Assembly (NCBI GenBank): GCA_001795165.1 | Contig: MGNS01000117.1 | Span: 28,717 to 36,322 of the forward strand | Direction of reading: 5' to 3' | DNA from: Chloroflexi bacterium RBG_16_57_11 | GTDB taxonomy: Bacteria; Chloroflexota; Anaerolineae; Anaerolineales; UBA4823 | Length of the DNA: 7,606 nucleotides | Shown here: positions 1 to 7,457 of the stretch, in pieces | Position numbering within the stretch: the first letter of the stretch is position 1 | Layout: every line of letters begins with the position of its first letter | Notes under the pieces: model-generated | The model's database searches: none | What the model saw: only the letters and a program-made list of their open reading frames with translations | What the model was told of the DNA's origin: nothing | Position numbers and translations under genes: made by a program

Positions 1-1
1 A

Positions 2-2470
2 GCGGTTCCGAAACTCATAGGCGAATGTGTTGCCGCGGGTGTAAAAGGCGCGATCATCATTTCAGCCGGATTTAAAGAAACTGGCCCCCAAGGCGTTGAG
101 CTGGAACGCCAGATACTGGGTTACGCCCATCGAGGTGGTATGCGCATCATCGGCCCCAACTGTCTAGGGGTGATGACCCCTTTAGGTGGTCTGAACGCCA
201 CCTTCGCCGCCTCAATGGCCAGGCCGGGTAAAGTCGGGTTTATCAGCCAATCGGGCGCTTTATGTACCGCGGTGCTTGATTGGAGTATGACTGCTAATGT
301 GGGGTTTAGCGCTTTTGTCTCCATCGGCTCGATGCTGGATGTGGGCTGGGGTGATCTGATCTACTACCTCGGTGATGATCCCAACACCGAGTCCATCGTT
401 ATTTATATGGAGACCATCGGTGACGCACGCTCTTTTCTTTCTGCGGCACGCGAAGTAGCCAATACCAAGCCGATCATCGTGATCAAACCCGGCCGAACCG
501 AAGGCGCCGCCCGGGCAGCTGCTTCACATACCGGATCGCTGACCGGCAGTGACGAAGTTCTGGATATGGCATTTCGCCGTTCAGGTGTATTGCGGGTAAA
601 CTCAATTGCCGAGCTGTTCTATATGGCTGACCTGCTGGCTAAGCAGCCTCGCCCGGCAGGTAACCGGTTGACTATCCTGACAAATGCCGGCGGCCCGGGT
701 GTGCTCGCCACCGATGCGCTGATAACAAATGGCGGCGAGTTGGCTCAATTGTCAAATGAAACAATGGAGGCTTTCAACCAGCTTCTGCCAGCGGCCTGGA
801 GCCGCAACAACCCGGTGGATATCCTGGGAGACGCCAGCCCAGAACGTTATGCCAAGGCCATAGAAATTGCTGCTACAGATCCTAATAGCGATGGCATGCT
901 GGTTATCCTCACCCCGCAGGATATGACCGACCCAACAAAAACGGCTGAAGAGCTGGCGCCGCATGCACAAAGCCGGGGCAAGCCACTGCTGGCCAGCTGG
1001 ATGGGTGGCGCGGGTGTGGCCGATGGAGAAAAAGTTCTTAATCGGGCGAACATCCCCACATTCCCTTATCCAGACACCGCGGCACGCATGTTCGATTATA
1101 TGGCAAATTATGCCGGCATCTTGCGTCGGCTATACGAGACCCCAACGCTGGCTGCCTACAGCCTCGACCGCTTACCGGACACCGCTCAGGCAAAAGCGAT
1201 TATTGACCATGCCCGCGCCTCCGGTAGGACCTTGCTCACCGAATATGAGTCAAAACAATTGCTGTCTGCTTACCGGATACCTACTGTTGAAACCAGGATC
1301 TCTCAAAGCGAGGATGAGGCTGCCCTTGCCGCTGATGAGATTGGTTACCCGGTGGTCCTCAAGCTGCACTCAGAAATCATCACCCATAAAACAGATGTGG
1401 GCGGTGTTAAGCTTTCTTTGAGGGACGCGAACGAGGTCCGCAAGGCTTACCAAGAAATCGCCAGCAGCGTGCGCTCCCTGGTTGGAGAGGAAGATCCTTC
1501 CGGCGACCCGTATTTTCTGGGTGTTACCGTCCAACCGATGATCGAAGTGGAAGGTTATGAGCTGATCCTGGGTAGCAGCATCGACGCACAGTTTGGACCG
1601 GTAATTCTGTTTGGGTTGGGCGGTCAGCTGGTAGAAGTGTTTAAAGATAATTCGCTGGCCCTCCCACCGTTGAACACTACTCTGGCCCGCCGTATGATGG
1701 AGCGCACGCGTATTTATATTGCCCTGAAGGGAGTGCGCGGCAGAAAACCGGTAGACCTGACGGGACTGGAAAGGCTGGTAGTGCGCTTCAGCACGCTGAT
1801 CAGCGAGCAACAGTGGGTAAAAGAACTGGATATCAACCCGCTGATTGCATCTCCTGAACGATTGCTTGCTCTCGATGCGCGAGTAGTGCTCCATGGGATT
1901 AATGTGAAAGAAAGCGAGCTTCCACGACTGGCGATCCGTCCCTATCCCGTTCAATATGTCAACGAGTGGACCGCAAAAGATGGGACGAAAATTACCTTCC
2001 GCCCGCTTCGACCAGAGGATGAGCCGTTGATGGTAAAATTCCATGAATCGCTTTCCGACCGCAGCGTATATATGCGTTTTATGCACCCAATGCTGCTCAG
2101 CCAACGCGCCGCCCACGTCCGCCTATCTCGAATATGCCATGGCGATTACGACCGGGAAATCACCCTCATCGCCGACCGCTACGACGCTGGACCGGATGAC
2201 TTACGTGTTCTGGCAGCATCACGAATGAGTAAAATCCATGGCAACGACGCAGCCCGCTTCAGCTTATTAGTCAGCGATTGCTGCCAGCATATGGGCATTG
2301 GAAAAGAGATTATAAGGCGCATGATTGGAGTCGCCAAGCAGGAGAGGCTGAGCCGTCTTGAAGTTCTGATGACCCACGACAATCAGGCGATGCGCCACCT
2401 GTGCGAAACGTTTGGGTTTTCTTTCTCAGAAACCAAGGATGGCTTGATCAAAGGAGAGCTTTCACTCTAA
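2..2470 (+). CDS. Fused ADP-forming acyl-CoA synthetase / GNAT acetyltransferase (Pat-like), 5' partial
   Basis: The frame is open from the window edge, so the true start lies upstream; 822 residues are visible of a family that usually has about 900. Order of domains (visible numbering): end of the CoA-binding Rossmann domain (1-75, with IGPNC), ligase-CoA domain (about 77-215), a second flavodoxin-like part beginning LTILTNAGGPG (about 223-380), an ATP-grasp domain (about 405-640, with LKLHSEIITHKTDVGGV and ELDINPL) and a GNAT domain (about 660-822) with acetyl-CoA loop QHMGIG at 2285-2302. Such enzymes convert acyl-CoA, ADP and phosphate to acid, CoA and ATP through a phosphohistidine; the expected His is in SHTGS (His codon 527-529). 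In enterobacterial Pat/PatZ, as I recall, this His is lost and the protein acts as a lysine acetyltransferase. Here both halves look intact, so a working synthetase plus acetyltransferase is plausible. Substrate cannot be read from sequence. It is followed by its own terminator. Confidence 0.93.
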   Translation, partial: AVPKLIGECVAAGVKGAIIISAGFKETGPQGVELERQILGYAHRGGMRIIGPNCLGVMTPLGGLNATFAASMARPGKVGFISQSGALCTAVLDWSMTANVGFSAFVSIGSMLDVGWGDLIYYLGDDPNTESIVIYMETIGDARSFLSAAREVANTKPIIVIKPGRTEGAARAAASHTGSLTGSDEVLDMAFRRSGVLRVNSIAELFYMADLLAKQPRPAGNRLTILTNAGGPGVLATDALITNGGELAQLSNETMEAFNQLLPAAWSRNNPVDILGDASPERYAKAIEIAATDPNSDGMLVILTPQDMTDPTKTAEELAPHAQSRGKPLLASWMGGAGVADGEKVLNRANIPTFPYPDTAARMFDYMANYAGILRRLYETPTLAAYSLDRLPDTAQAKAIIDHARASGRTLLTEYESKQLLSAYRIPTVETRISQSEDEAALAADEIGYPVVLKLHSEIITHKTDVGGVKLSLRDANEVRKAYQEIASSVRSLVGEEDPSGDPYFLGVTVQPMIEVEGYELILGSSIDAQFGPVILFGLGGQLVEVFKDNSLALPPLNTTLARRMMERTRIYIALKGVRGRKPVDLTGLERLVVRFSTLISEQQWVKELDINPLIASPERLLALDARVVLHGINVKESELPRLAIRPYPVQYVNEWTAKDGTKITFRPLRPEDEPLMVKFHESLSDRSVYMRFMHPMLLSQRAAHVRLSRICHGDYDREITLIADRYDAGPDDLRVLAASRMSKIHGNDAARFSLLVSDCCQHMGIGKEIIRRMIGVAKQERLSRLEVLMTHDNQAMRHLCETFGFSFSETKDGLIKGELSL

Positions 2471-2495
2471 ATATTAATACCCGCTTTCCAAGTTG

Positions 2496-2545
2496 AGGTT
2501 TGCCGGAGCTAACTATTGCCCGACAAACCTTTTTGTTTTTTTATT
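2496..2545 (+). terminator. Rho-independent-like terminator after the synthetase/acetyltransferase gene
   Basis: AGGTTTG (2496-2502) pairs perfectly with CAAACCT (2524-2530). After one mismatch the stem continues with CGG/CCG for three more pairs. A T-rich tract interrupted by single G and A bases follows at once (2530-2545). It lies 25 bases after the stop codon of the upstream gene, the right place for its 3' end. The loop is longer than ideal, so efficiency is uncertain. Confidence 0.75.
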
Positions 2546-2546
2546 G

Positions 2547-2561
2547 TCAATTAACAATTGA
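2547..2561. promoter_or_regulatory. Inverted repeat overlapping the -35 box, candidate operator
   Basis: TCAATT (2547-2552) and AATTGA (2556-2561) form a perfect six-base inverted repeat around AAC. Its right arm overlaps the -35 hexamer of the promoter. A further loose pair, TTAAC (2551-2555) and GTTAA (2566-2570), overlaps it. The region is AT-rich, so some palindromes are expected by chance. Confidence 0.35.
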
Positions 2562-2586
2562 TTAAGTTAACAAAAACCTTTATAAT
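2558..2586 (+). promoter_or_regulatory. Sigma-70-type promoter for the DUF4332 gene
   Basis: A perfect -10 hexamer TATAAT sits at 2581-2586. Seventeen bases upstream is TTGATT (2558-2563), a 4 of 6 match to the -35 consensus. Transcription would start near 2593, about 33 bases before the ATG at 2626. It lies just after the terminator of the previous gene, which supports an independent transcription unit. Confidence 0.72.
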
Positions 2587-2605
2587 CCAATTGGATTGAA
2601 TTCAA
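2584..2605. promoter_or_regulatory. Two abutting palindromes over the -10 box and start point, candidate operator
   Basis: AATCCAATTGGATT (2584-2597) is a perfect 14-base palindrome that begins inside the -10 box. TTGAATTCAA (2596-2605) is a perfect 10-base palindrome sharing two bases with it. Both cover the expected transcription start, where a bound repressor would block initiation. The CAATTG core at 2588-2593 repeats the CAATTG at 2555-2560, 33 bases away. The regulator is unknown. Confidence 0.45.
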
Positions 2606-2616
2606 GCCAAATAAGC

Positions 2617-2620
2617 GAGG
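2617..2620 (+). promoter_or_regulatory. Ribosome binding site that decides the start of the DUF4332 gene
   Basis: GAGG lies five bases before ATG 2626. The longer in-frame alternative, TTG at 2596, would sit at or within three bases of the predicted transcription start and inside a palindrome, with no binding site before it, so ATG 2626 is preferred. Confidence 0.65.
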
Positions 2621-2625
2621 GCGCA

Positions 2626-4104
2626 ATGAATGAGAATAAGAAATCCGGGATGAATTCATGGGTAATTGGAATTTTCGGCCTGCTGGTCGGTGTGTTTATT
2701 GGACTGGTTGTTCTGGGCTGGTGGCTATGGCCTGTGCAATGGGTCAATGGCACATACGAAATCCTGGCTCCAGAGCTGCAGGAAGATTTCCTGAGAGCGG
2801 CAATTGATTCATACACTCTACGACCAGATGAAGCCCTGGCGAACCAGAGATATGACGGACTGGGTGAGAATGGCCCATATATTTTGGGCCAAATTTCTGA
2901 AGATCCTGGCGAAATAAGCCCGGAGGACATCGAAGGTTTTGCGGCTGCTGTTGGAGCATCCGATGCGATTGAGAATCCACCCCAGGCTCCTGCCGCGCCT
3001 GTCTCACCTCAGCTGCCCACCGGAAGACTGATCACCCAACCAATGCTTGCTGGCGTTTGCGTGGTTGGGCTACTGATCTTACTTGCCATATTGATTTTAT
3101 TCATCGTTTCCCGCCGTGGCAAAAAGAAAACCGCTCCAGTCGAGCCCATTGAAACTCCGCCACCCATGGAGTCGGGAGCCGTTCCTATTGAAGAAGCTGC
3201 CGTTGTTGCCGCTGCTGAGCAAGCCGACCAGGTGCCAGAATGGCTGAAAGAGCCCTCCCCCGAAGGCGAGGGGATCATCGAAGAGCCAACCCAGCAGGAG
3301 GAGATACTTGAAGAACCTCCTATGATGGGAGAGGCGGCTGAGACAAGTCTGAGTGATGAGGACATTGCTGAGATAACCTCCTCTAAATTAGGCGTGGCTG
3401 GAGAGGAAGACCTGGCGCCCGATTTCCTGAGCGACGTTCTACCTGCTGCGGCGATTGCCGGAGCGGGCGTTGTCGCTGCTGCAGCCTTAAGCGGAGGCGA
3501 AGAAGAAGGCGAAGGTGTGCTAGAAACTCAAGGCGAGATGGAAGAAGAGTACCCTCCAGAAATGGATACCTTGGTTGCCGGAGCAGTTGTAAAAACAGCC
3601 AACGAGGTCACTGAGTCAAAAGTTGAGGCCGCGCCCGAGGCAGAGTTTGAAGCCGCAGCCGAAATCGAAGAGACCCAGGAAGAAGTCCACGCCAAATTTG
3701 GCCAGGATATCGAAAGTGTTATGGGTATCGGTCCGGCGTATGGCGCAAAACTTCGCCAGGCCGGTATCGCTGCTCCTTTGCTTCTTCTGCGAAACGGCTC
3801 CACCACCAAAGGCCGACAGCAAATCGCCGCAGCTACCGAGATCAGCGAGAAGTTGATTTTGAAGTGGGTGAACTATGTCGACCTGTACAGAATTAAAGGT
3901 GTGAGTGAAGCATACGCTGAGCTGCTTGAAGCAACAGGTGTGGACACAGTACCGGAGCTGGCGATGCGTAACCCTAAAAACCTTCATGCGAAGATCCTCG
4001 AAGTGATCGAGCAAAAAAGGATTTATCGCGAACCGCCAGCGATCGAAATGGTCGAGAGCTGGGTAGCGCAAGCCAAGAAACTGCCACGAGCCATCCAATA
4101 CTAG
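2626..4104 (+). CDS. Two-pass membrane protein with acidic linker and C-terminal DUF4332 (helix-hairpin-helix) domain
   Basis: The protein has 492 residues from ATG 2626. A short lysine-containing N-terminus leads into a first membrane helix (about 11-35, ending GWWLWPV), an external region (36-138), a second helix (about 140-162) and a positive stop SRRGKKK, placing both ends in the cytoplasm. The external part carries LQEDFLRAAIDSY followed by an ALANQRYDGLG stretch, which resembles a segment I recall from other Chloroflexota membrane proteins. Residues 170-355 are rich in Glu, Ala and Pro and probably disordered, with an Ala-rich hydrophobic patch at 272-290. Residues 358-492 match DUF4332: paired helix-hairpin-helix units with GIGPAYGAKLRQAGI and RIKGVSEAYAELLEATGV, then NPKNLHAKI and a C-terminal WVAQAKKLP. 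Such hairpins often bind DNA or proteins, but no function is established, and I assign none. A palindrome-rich promoter suggests regulated expression. Confidence 0.88.
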   Translation: MNENKKSGMNSWVIGIFGLLVGVFIGLVVLGWWLWPVQWVNGTYEILAPELQEDFLRAAIDSYTLRPDEALANQRYDGLGENGPYILGQISEDPGEISPEDIEGFAAAVGASDAIENPPQAPAAPVSPQLPTGRLITQPMLAGVCVVGLLILLAILILFIVSRRGKKKTAPVEPIETPPPMESGAVPIEEAAVVAAAEQADQVPEWLKEPSPEGEGIIEEPTQQEEILEEPPMMGEAAETSLSDEDIAEITSSKLGVAGEEDLAPDFLSDVLPAAAIAGAGVVAAAALSGGEEEGEGVLETQGEMEEEYPPEMDTLVAGAVVKTANEVTESKVEAAPEAEFEAAAEIEETQEEVHAKFGQDIESVMGIGPAYGAKLRQAGIAAPLLLLRNGSTTKGRQQIAAATEISEKLILKWVNYVDLYRIKGVSEAYAELLEATGVDTVPELAMRNPKNLHAKILEVIEQKRIYREPPAIEMVESWVAQAKKLPRAIQY

Positions 4105-4129
4105 GATTATTTAAATCTAAAACCACGCT

Positions 4130-4173
4130 CCGGACTGCCTCAATAGTCGATCAAGTCTTCTGAGGCAGTCCGG
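4130..4173. other. Strong perfect hairpin between the DUF4332 gene and HMG-CoA reductase
   Basis: CCGGACTGCCTCA (4130-4142) and TGAGGCAGTCCGG (4161-4173) are perfect 13-base complements around an 18-base loop, with a possible extra U-G pair outside (4129/4174). No T tract follows on either strand, so it is not a standard intrinsic terminator. It starts 25 bases after the stop of the upstream gene and ends 33 bases before the reductase ATG. It could end or trim the upstream transcript, stabilise an mRNA end, or act in the reductase leader. I found no convincing promoter in the rest of this gap. Confidence 0.7.
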
Positions 4174-4195
4174 GTGTCGATTCTTGGACCATTAC

Positions 4196-4201
4196 GGAGG
4201 T
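4196..4201 (+). promoter_or_regulatory. Strong ribosome binding site of the HMG-CoA reductase gene
   Basis: GGAGGT lies five bases before ATG 4207. It fixes the start and shows that the unusual N-terminal extension of the reductase is translated. Confidence 0.85.
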
Positions 4202-4206
4202 AGGAT

Positions 4207-5748
4207 ATGTTCATCCCAAGTATGCTGCTCAAGCGGTTATATACTTTTTCCAGCCTGAAGAACATTACCGGCGGTGTTCAATTTTCAGTCAAGAACCGTC
4301 TAAGCGATGCTAAACTGATCGGGATCACCCATATAAAAGTAGGCGACGAGTCTTTTCCATTGGACCAAACAATATTAACCATGCCAGATGGCCACCAACT
4401 GAAAGCGACACAAGTAAAGAAGGAGTTCCCATTGGAATTCCCATTGCGCCAGACACTCGACATCCGCGCGCCGATCCAGCAGCTTGCGGCCGGAAAATAC
4501 ACCGTAGAGATTGGCTTCAAGGCTGAGCCATTTGGGGATTTGAAGTTCGACGTGGAAGACTCGATCAGCGAAGAGGTTGAGGACCGGATTCGCATCCCCC
4601 GCAATCAGGAGGACAATTACTCCCCAGGGGTAATTCGTGAAAGACAAGCGTTCGTTGAGCAATTTACAGGTGCCCCGCTTAAGCACATCACTCAATATTC
4701 TTTTGATCCGCATACCACTGCAGGCAACATTGAAAACTTCACTGGTATTTCCCAGGTACCTCTGGGTTTTGCCGGGCCACTAAGCATTCATGGCGAACAT
4801 GCTTCCGGGGATTTCCTCATTCCTTTGGCAACCACGGAGGGCACACTCGTAGCATCCTACAATCGCGGTTGTAAGCTGATAAACCTGTGTGGCGGAGTGA
4901 AATGCACCGTGGTCGCCGACGCCATGCAACGCGCACCGGTCTTTGTGTTCGAAGACGCCCGCCAGGGTCGGGATTTTATCTTGTGGGTCATGGCAAACTT
5001 GAGCAAAATCCGCGAAGAGGCCGAGGCGACATCGAATGTAGCCCGGCTGCTGGACATCGACCCATACCTGGCGAGCAAATTTGTCTATCTACGGTTCAAT
5101 TTCACTACCGGCGACGCCGCCGGGCAGAACATGGTCGGACGCGCCACTTTTGCTGCCTGCAGCTGGATCATCGATAATTTCCCCGGAATCCAGCATTTCT
5201 ATCTCGAGTCGAACTTCGCAACGGATAAGAAAGCATCACAAATCAACATCATGCGCACGCGCGGCAAGCGCGTCACCGCTGAAGCCCTGATCAAACGGGA
5301 TGTCCTGGTCCAGCATATGCGGGTTGAGCCGGAGAACCTGGCCTATCATTACCAGGTGGCGAACATCGGATCGATCATGTCTGGAGCTAACAACAACGGC
5401 TTGCATTCGGCCAATGCCATCACAGCTATGTTCATAGCCACCGGCCAGGACGTGGCGAATGTGTCCGAGTCTTCTGCTGGCTTGCTATATGCCGAGCTAA
5501 CCCCCGATAAGGACCTGTATATTTCGATCACAATCCCTTCTCTGATCGTCGCCACCTATGGTGGTGGAACCAACCTGGCAACCCAGCGTGAATGCCTGGA
5601 AACCTTGGGTTGCTTCGGTACGGGGAAAGTCCATCGGCTAGCGGAGATCGTCGCCGGGGCAGTGCTGGCAGGCGAGTTATCCCTGGCTGCGGCGATTTCT
5701 TCTTCGGATTGGGTTTCCAGCCACGAGAAATATGGAAGAAACCGATGA
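4207..5748 (+). CDS. hmgA: Hydroxymethylglutaryl-CoA reductase (class I type) with N-terminal extension
   Basis: This 513-residue enzyme reduces HMG-CoA to mevalonate with NAD(P)H, the committed step of the mevalonate route to isoprenoids. The catalytic set by analogy with human HMGR is present: Glu211 in LATTEGTLVAS, Lys341 in TDKKAS (human Lys691), Asp415 in ATGQD (human Asp767) and His506 in SSHEK (human His866). The cofactor loop DAMGMN of class I enzymes appears as DAAGQN (303-308); ENFTGISQVPLGFAGPL, YGGGTNLATQRECL and IVAGAVLAGELSL also follow class I. There is no membrane segment, so it should be cytoplasmic. Residues 1 to about 130 form a predicted beta-rich extension that is neither a membrane anchor nor a part of the catalytic core that I recognise; the core starts near 140. 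The start is fixed by a good ribosome binding site. No other mevalonate gene is in the window. The next gene is convergent. Confidence 0.95.
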   Translation: MFIPSMLLKRLYTFSSLKNITGGVQFSVKNRLSDAKLIGITHIKVGDESFPLDQTILTMPDGHQLKATQVKKEFPLEFPLRQTLDIRAPIQQLAAGKYTVEIGFKAEPFGDLKFDVEDSISEEVEDRIRIPRNQEDNYSPGVIRERQAFVEQFTGAPLKHITQYSFDPHTTAGNIENFTGISQVPLGFAGPLSIHGEHASGDFLIPLATTEGTLVASYNRGCKLINLCGGVKCTVVADAMQRAPVFVFEDARQGRDFILWVMANLSKIREEAEATSNVARLLDIDPYLASKFVYLRFNFTTGDAAGQNMVGRATFAACSWIIDNFPGIQHFYLESNFATDKKASQINIMRTRGKRVTAEALIKRDVLVQHMRVEPENLAYHYQVANIGSIMSGANNNGLHSANAITAMFIATGQDVANVSESSAGLLYAELTPDKDLYISITIPSLIVATYGGGTNLATQRECLETLGCFGTGKVHRLAEIVAGAVLAGELSLAAAISSSDWVSSHEKYGRNR

Positions 5749-5780
5749 GTGGCGCATCAAGCCGGTAAATCACTGAAGTG

Positions 5781-5818
5781 AACCTTAAGCGCAGGAGGCT
5801 TTTACCACGCTTCTGGTT
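5781..5818. terminator. Imperfect stem between convergent genes, possible two-way terminator
   Basis: AACC-TT-AAGCG (5781-5791) can pair with CGCTT-CT-GGTT (5808-5818): four pairs, a two-by-two internal loop and five pairs, with a 16-base loop. It lies 32 bases after the reductase stop and its right arm overlaps the stop codon of the minus-strand gene. No T tract follows on either strand, so the case rests mainly on its position. Confidence 0.3.
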
Positions 5819-7433
5819 AAGGCAAACACGCTTGATACGCCGCGCAAGCGTCGATAAAGTCAAGTCCGCCCTGTGTATTTTCAAGCACGTAACTGGTATC
5901 GTCGAGCAGGCTGAGATGAGTCCCGAAGTACGTGTTGAAGATCAAGCGGAATGAATTAACTGGTGTGATCGACGGGTACAACGGATTGTTTTTCTCGTAT
6001 CCTGGCAGGTAGTATGCATTCAGGATCGGGAACATCAATTTCATGGTCATGTCTGTTGATGGATTAACAATGTCGTAGGCACGGTTGCCGTGGTCCGCCT
6101 GGAGAATGATAATCGGTGGGGTGTCGCTTTTCGCCAATATCTGGTCGATAGTGGCCAGGATCTTCTTGTTGATGAAAATTACTTGATCGCGATACAGATC
6201 TGGGGACCATTCATCGCGATTGATATCATCCAGTAGCGTGAATGGATCCGCCCCGCTGCGCTCTTCTCCGTTCGGGCCAAAAACGTAAGGAGAATGTGGT
6301 GAAATAATGTGAGCGTAAATGAAAAATGGACCTTCTTGATCGGCATATTTGTCCAGGTGTTCCAGGGTGAATAGAATCCTTTCGCGATGCTCATCATAGA
6401 TCGATTGCAGAGGTCCATTATCTTCACCTCTAAATTTAAAATATACTTTTCCCAGGGTCGAATTAAGCACAATAAGATCAAAAGCCGCCTGTGGATTGAA
6501 AACACCAATTACAGGTGACTTTTCAAAGTAGTCAGCGGATTTGATATTGATGCGATCATAGCTGCTGTCGAAGTTGACGAAGGAATAACCCTGCTCTGCA
6601 AGGAAGGCGCGTACACGGTTCTGCTTGACTAGAAATGACAGAATATCCTGTATCATTTTTATATCGTTGACTTCCATAGACGACCGCAGATAGTCTGGCA
6701 ATGTATTCACATGTGACATATTGAGGGATGAAGAGATCGAAATAACTGTATCCGTGTAATTGGAGCGGCTCTCCCGGGCTACATGGAAACCGCGTGCCTC
6801 TAGCGCATGGATAAAATCCGAATTATCATAATCAAATAGCTCCTCCAGGACATCAGCTCGGGTGTAACTATCCAAGATAATGTAATAGATATCCGGCTGC
6901 GATTTAGTATCCGCAGGCTTACTAGCCTGTAATTCCGTTACTCCGCTCTGTTGCCAGACCTGACGCTGGAATTCAGTCGATAACGGTTCGAAACGAGTAA
7001 CATGGCGGGAATAAGTCATGATGTTCACCAAGGGGAAAGCGATCAGAATAAGCCCTACCACGTTTAAAAAATTCGTTACTGTCCCAAGCGATGTGGCTTT
7101 CACCAGAACCCAATAAGCCCAGAGGGTAAATATCAGGACGTACACCCCGAACAAAACCAGGCTCAAACTCGACCATGAGGTATATTTATCGATGAGTGAA
7201 TCTACATGACCATAAGAAAAAAACAGAACAATCAACCCTGAAAGCAACAATCCTGCTTTTTCCTGCTTCTTTAACACCAGCCTGAACAAAATGGAAAGAG
7301 CCAACACCCAGAAAATGGAAATGACCATGGTCTTGATCGCTAACAAACCGACAACATCGATGTTAGCCGCCAACGGGGCAAGGATCGCATAGATTGTGAA
7401 TAGGAAGGGATGTAAGATATATGTTCTTTTCAT
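5817..7433 (-). CDS. Membrane-anchored sulfatase/phosphatase-superfamily hydrolase (LTA synthase-like topology)
   Basis: The protein has 538 residues. Five hydrophobic segments (about 8-28, 29-52, 60-75, 90-112, 121-140) are followed by a linker and a large domain (about 179-515), which with an inside N-terminus places that domain outside the membrane. The domain has alkaline phosphatase/sulfatase superfamily signatures: DIYYIILDSYTRADVL with Asp188 as likely metal ligand, SRSNYTDTVISISSSLNM with Thr227 as possible nucleophile, YAHIISPHSPYVF, and ILQADHGNRA with Asp447-His448 as metal ligands. Family members cleave or transfer sulfate, phosphate or phosphoglycerol groups on envelope lipids and polysaccharides; the substrate here is unknown. 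The C-terminus carries a C-x5-C pair (530, 536). The start ATG 7431-7433 lacks a clear ribosome binding site, and an in-frame stop lies at 7458-7460, so no standard longer start exists. The gene looks more AT-rich than the plus-strand genes. A remnant of a paralogue lies directly upstream. Confidence 0.87.
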   Translation of the reverse strand: MKRTYILHPFLFTIYAILAPLAANIDVVGLLAIKTMVISIFWVLALSILFRLVLKKQEKAGLLLSGLIVLFFSYGHVDSLIDKYTSWSSLSLVLFGVYVLIFTLWAYWVLVKATSLGTVTNFLNVVGLILIAFPLVNIMTYSRHVTRFEPLSTEFQRQVWQQSGVTELQASKPADTKSQPDIYYIILDSYTRADVLEELFDYDNSDFIHALEARGFHVARESRSNYTDTVISISSSLNMSHVNTLPDYLRSSMEVNDIKMIQDILSFLVKQNRVRAFLAEQGYSFVNFDSSYDRINIKSADYFEKSPVIGVFNPQAAFDLIVLNSTLGKVYFKFRGEDNGPLQSIYDEHRERILFTLEHLDKYADQEGPFFIYAHIISPHSPYVFGPNGEERSGADPFTLLDDINRDEWSPDLYRDQVIFINKKILATIDQILAKSDTPPIIILQADHGNRAYDIVNPSTDMTMKLMFPILNAYYLPGYEKNNPLYPSITPVNSFRLIFNTYFGTHLSLLDDTSYVLENTQGGLDFIDACAAYQACLP

Positions 7434-7457
7434 CTCAAGCGCTGTTTTCTGTAATAT

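Noticed and set aside
1370..2116. 248-codon open frame on the minus strand inside the synthetase/acetyltransferase gene
   Set aside because: It lies wholly antisense to a well-supported gene, has no recognisable domain, and is explained by codon bias of the plus-strand frame.
2596..2625. TTG start ten codons before the chosen start of the DUF4332 gene
   Set aside because: It falls in a palindrome at the predicted transcription start, has no ribosome binding site, and ATG 2626 has a properly spaced GAGG.
3616..4098. 160-codon open frame on the minus strand antisense to the DUF4332 domain
   Set aside because: The plus strand carries a clear DUF4332 match over the same bases; the antisense product looks like an arbitrary translation.
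5745..5768. Tiny ATG frame overlapping the reductase stop codon (ATGA overlap)
   Set aside because: It ends after seven codons, and the following region is the tail of a convergent gene.
5793..5798. Perfect AGGAGG on the plus strand after the reductase gene
   Set aside because: No start codon with an open frame follows at a usable distance; it lies in the loop of the convergent-gene stem.
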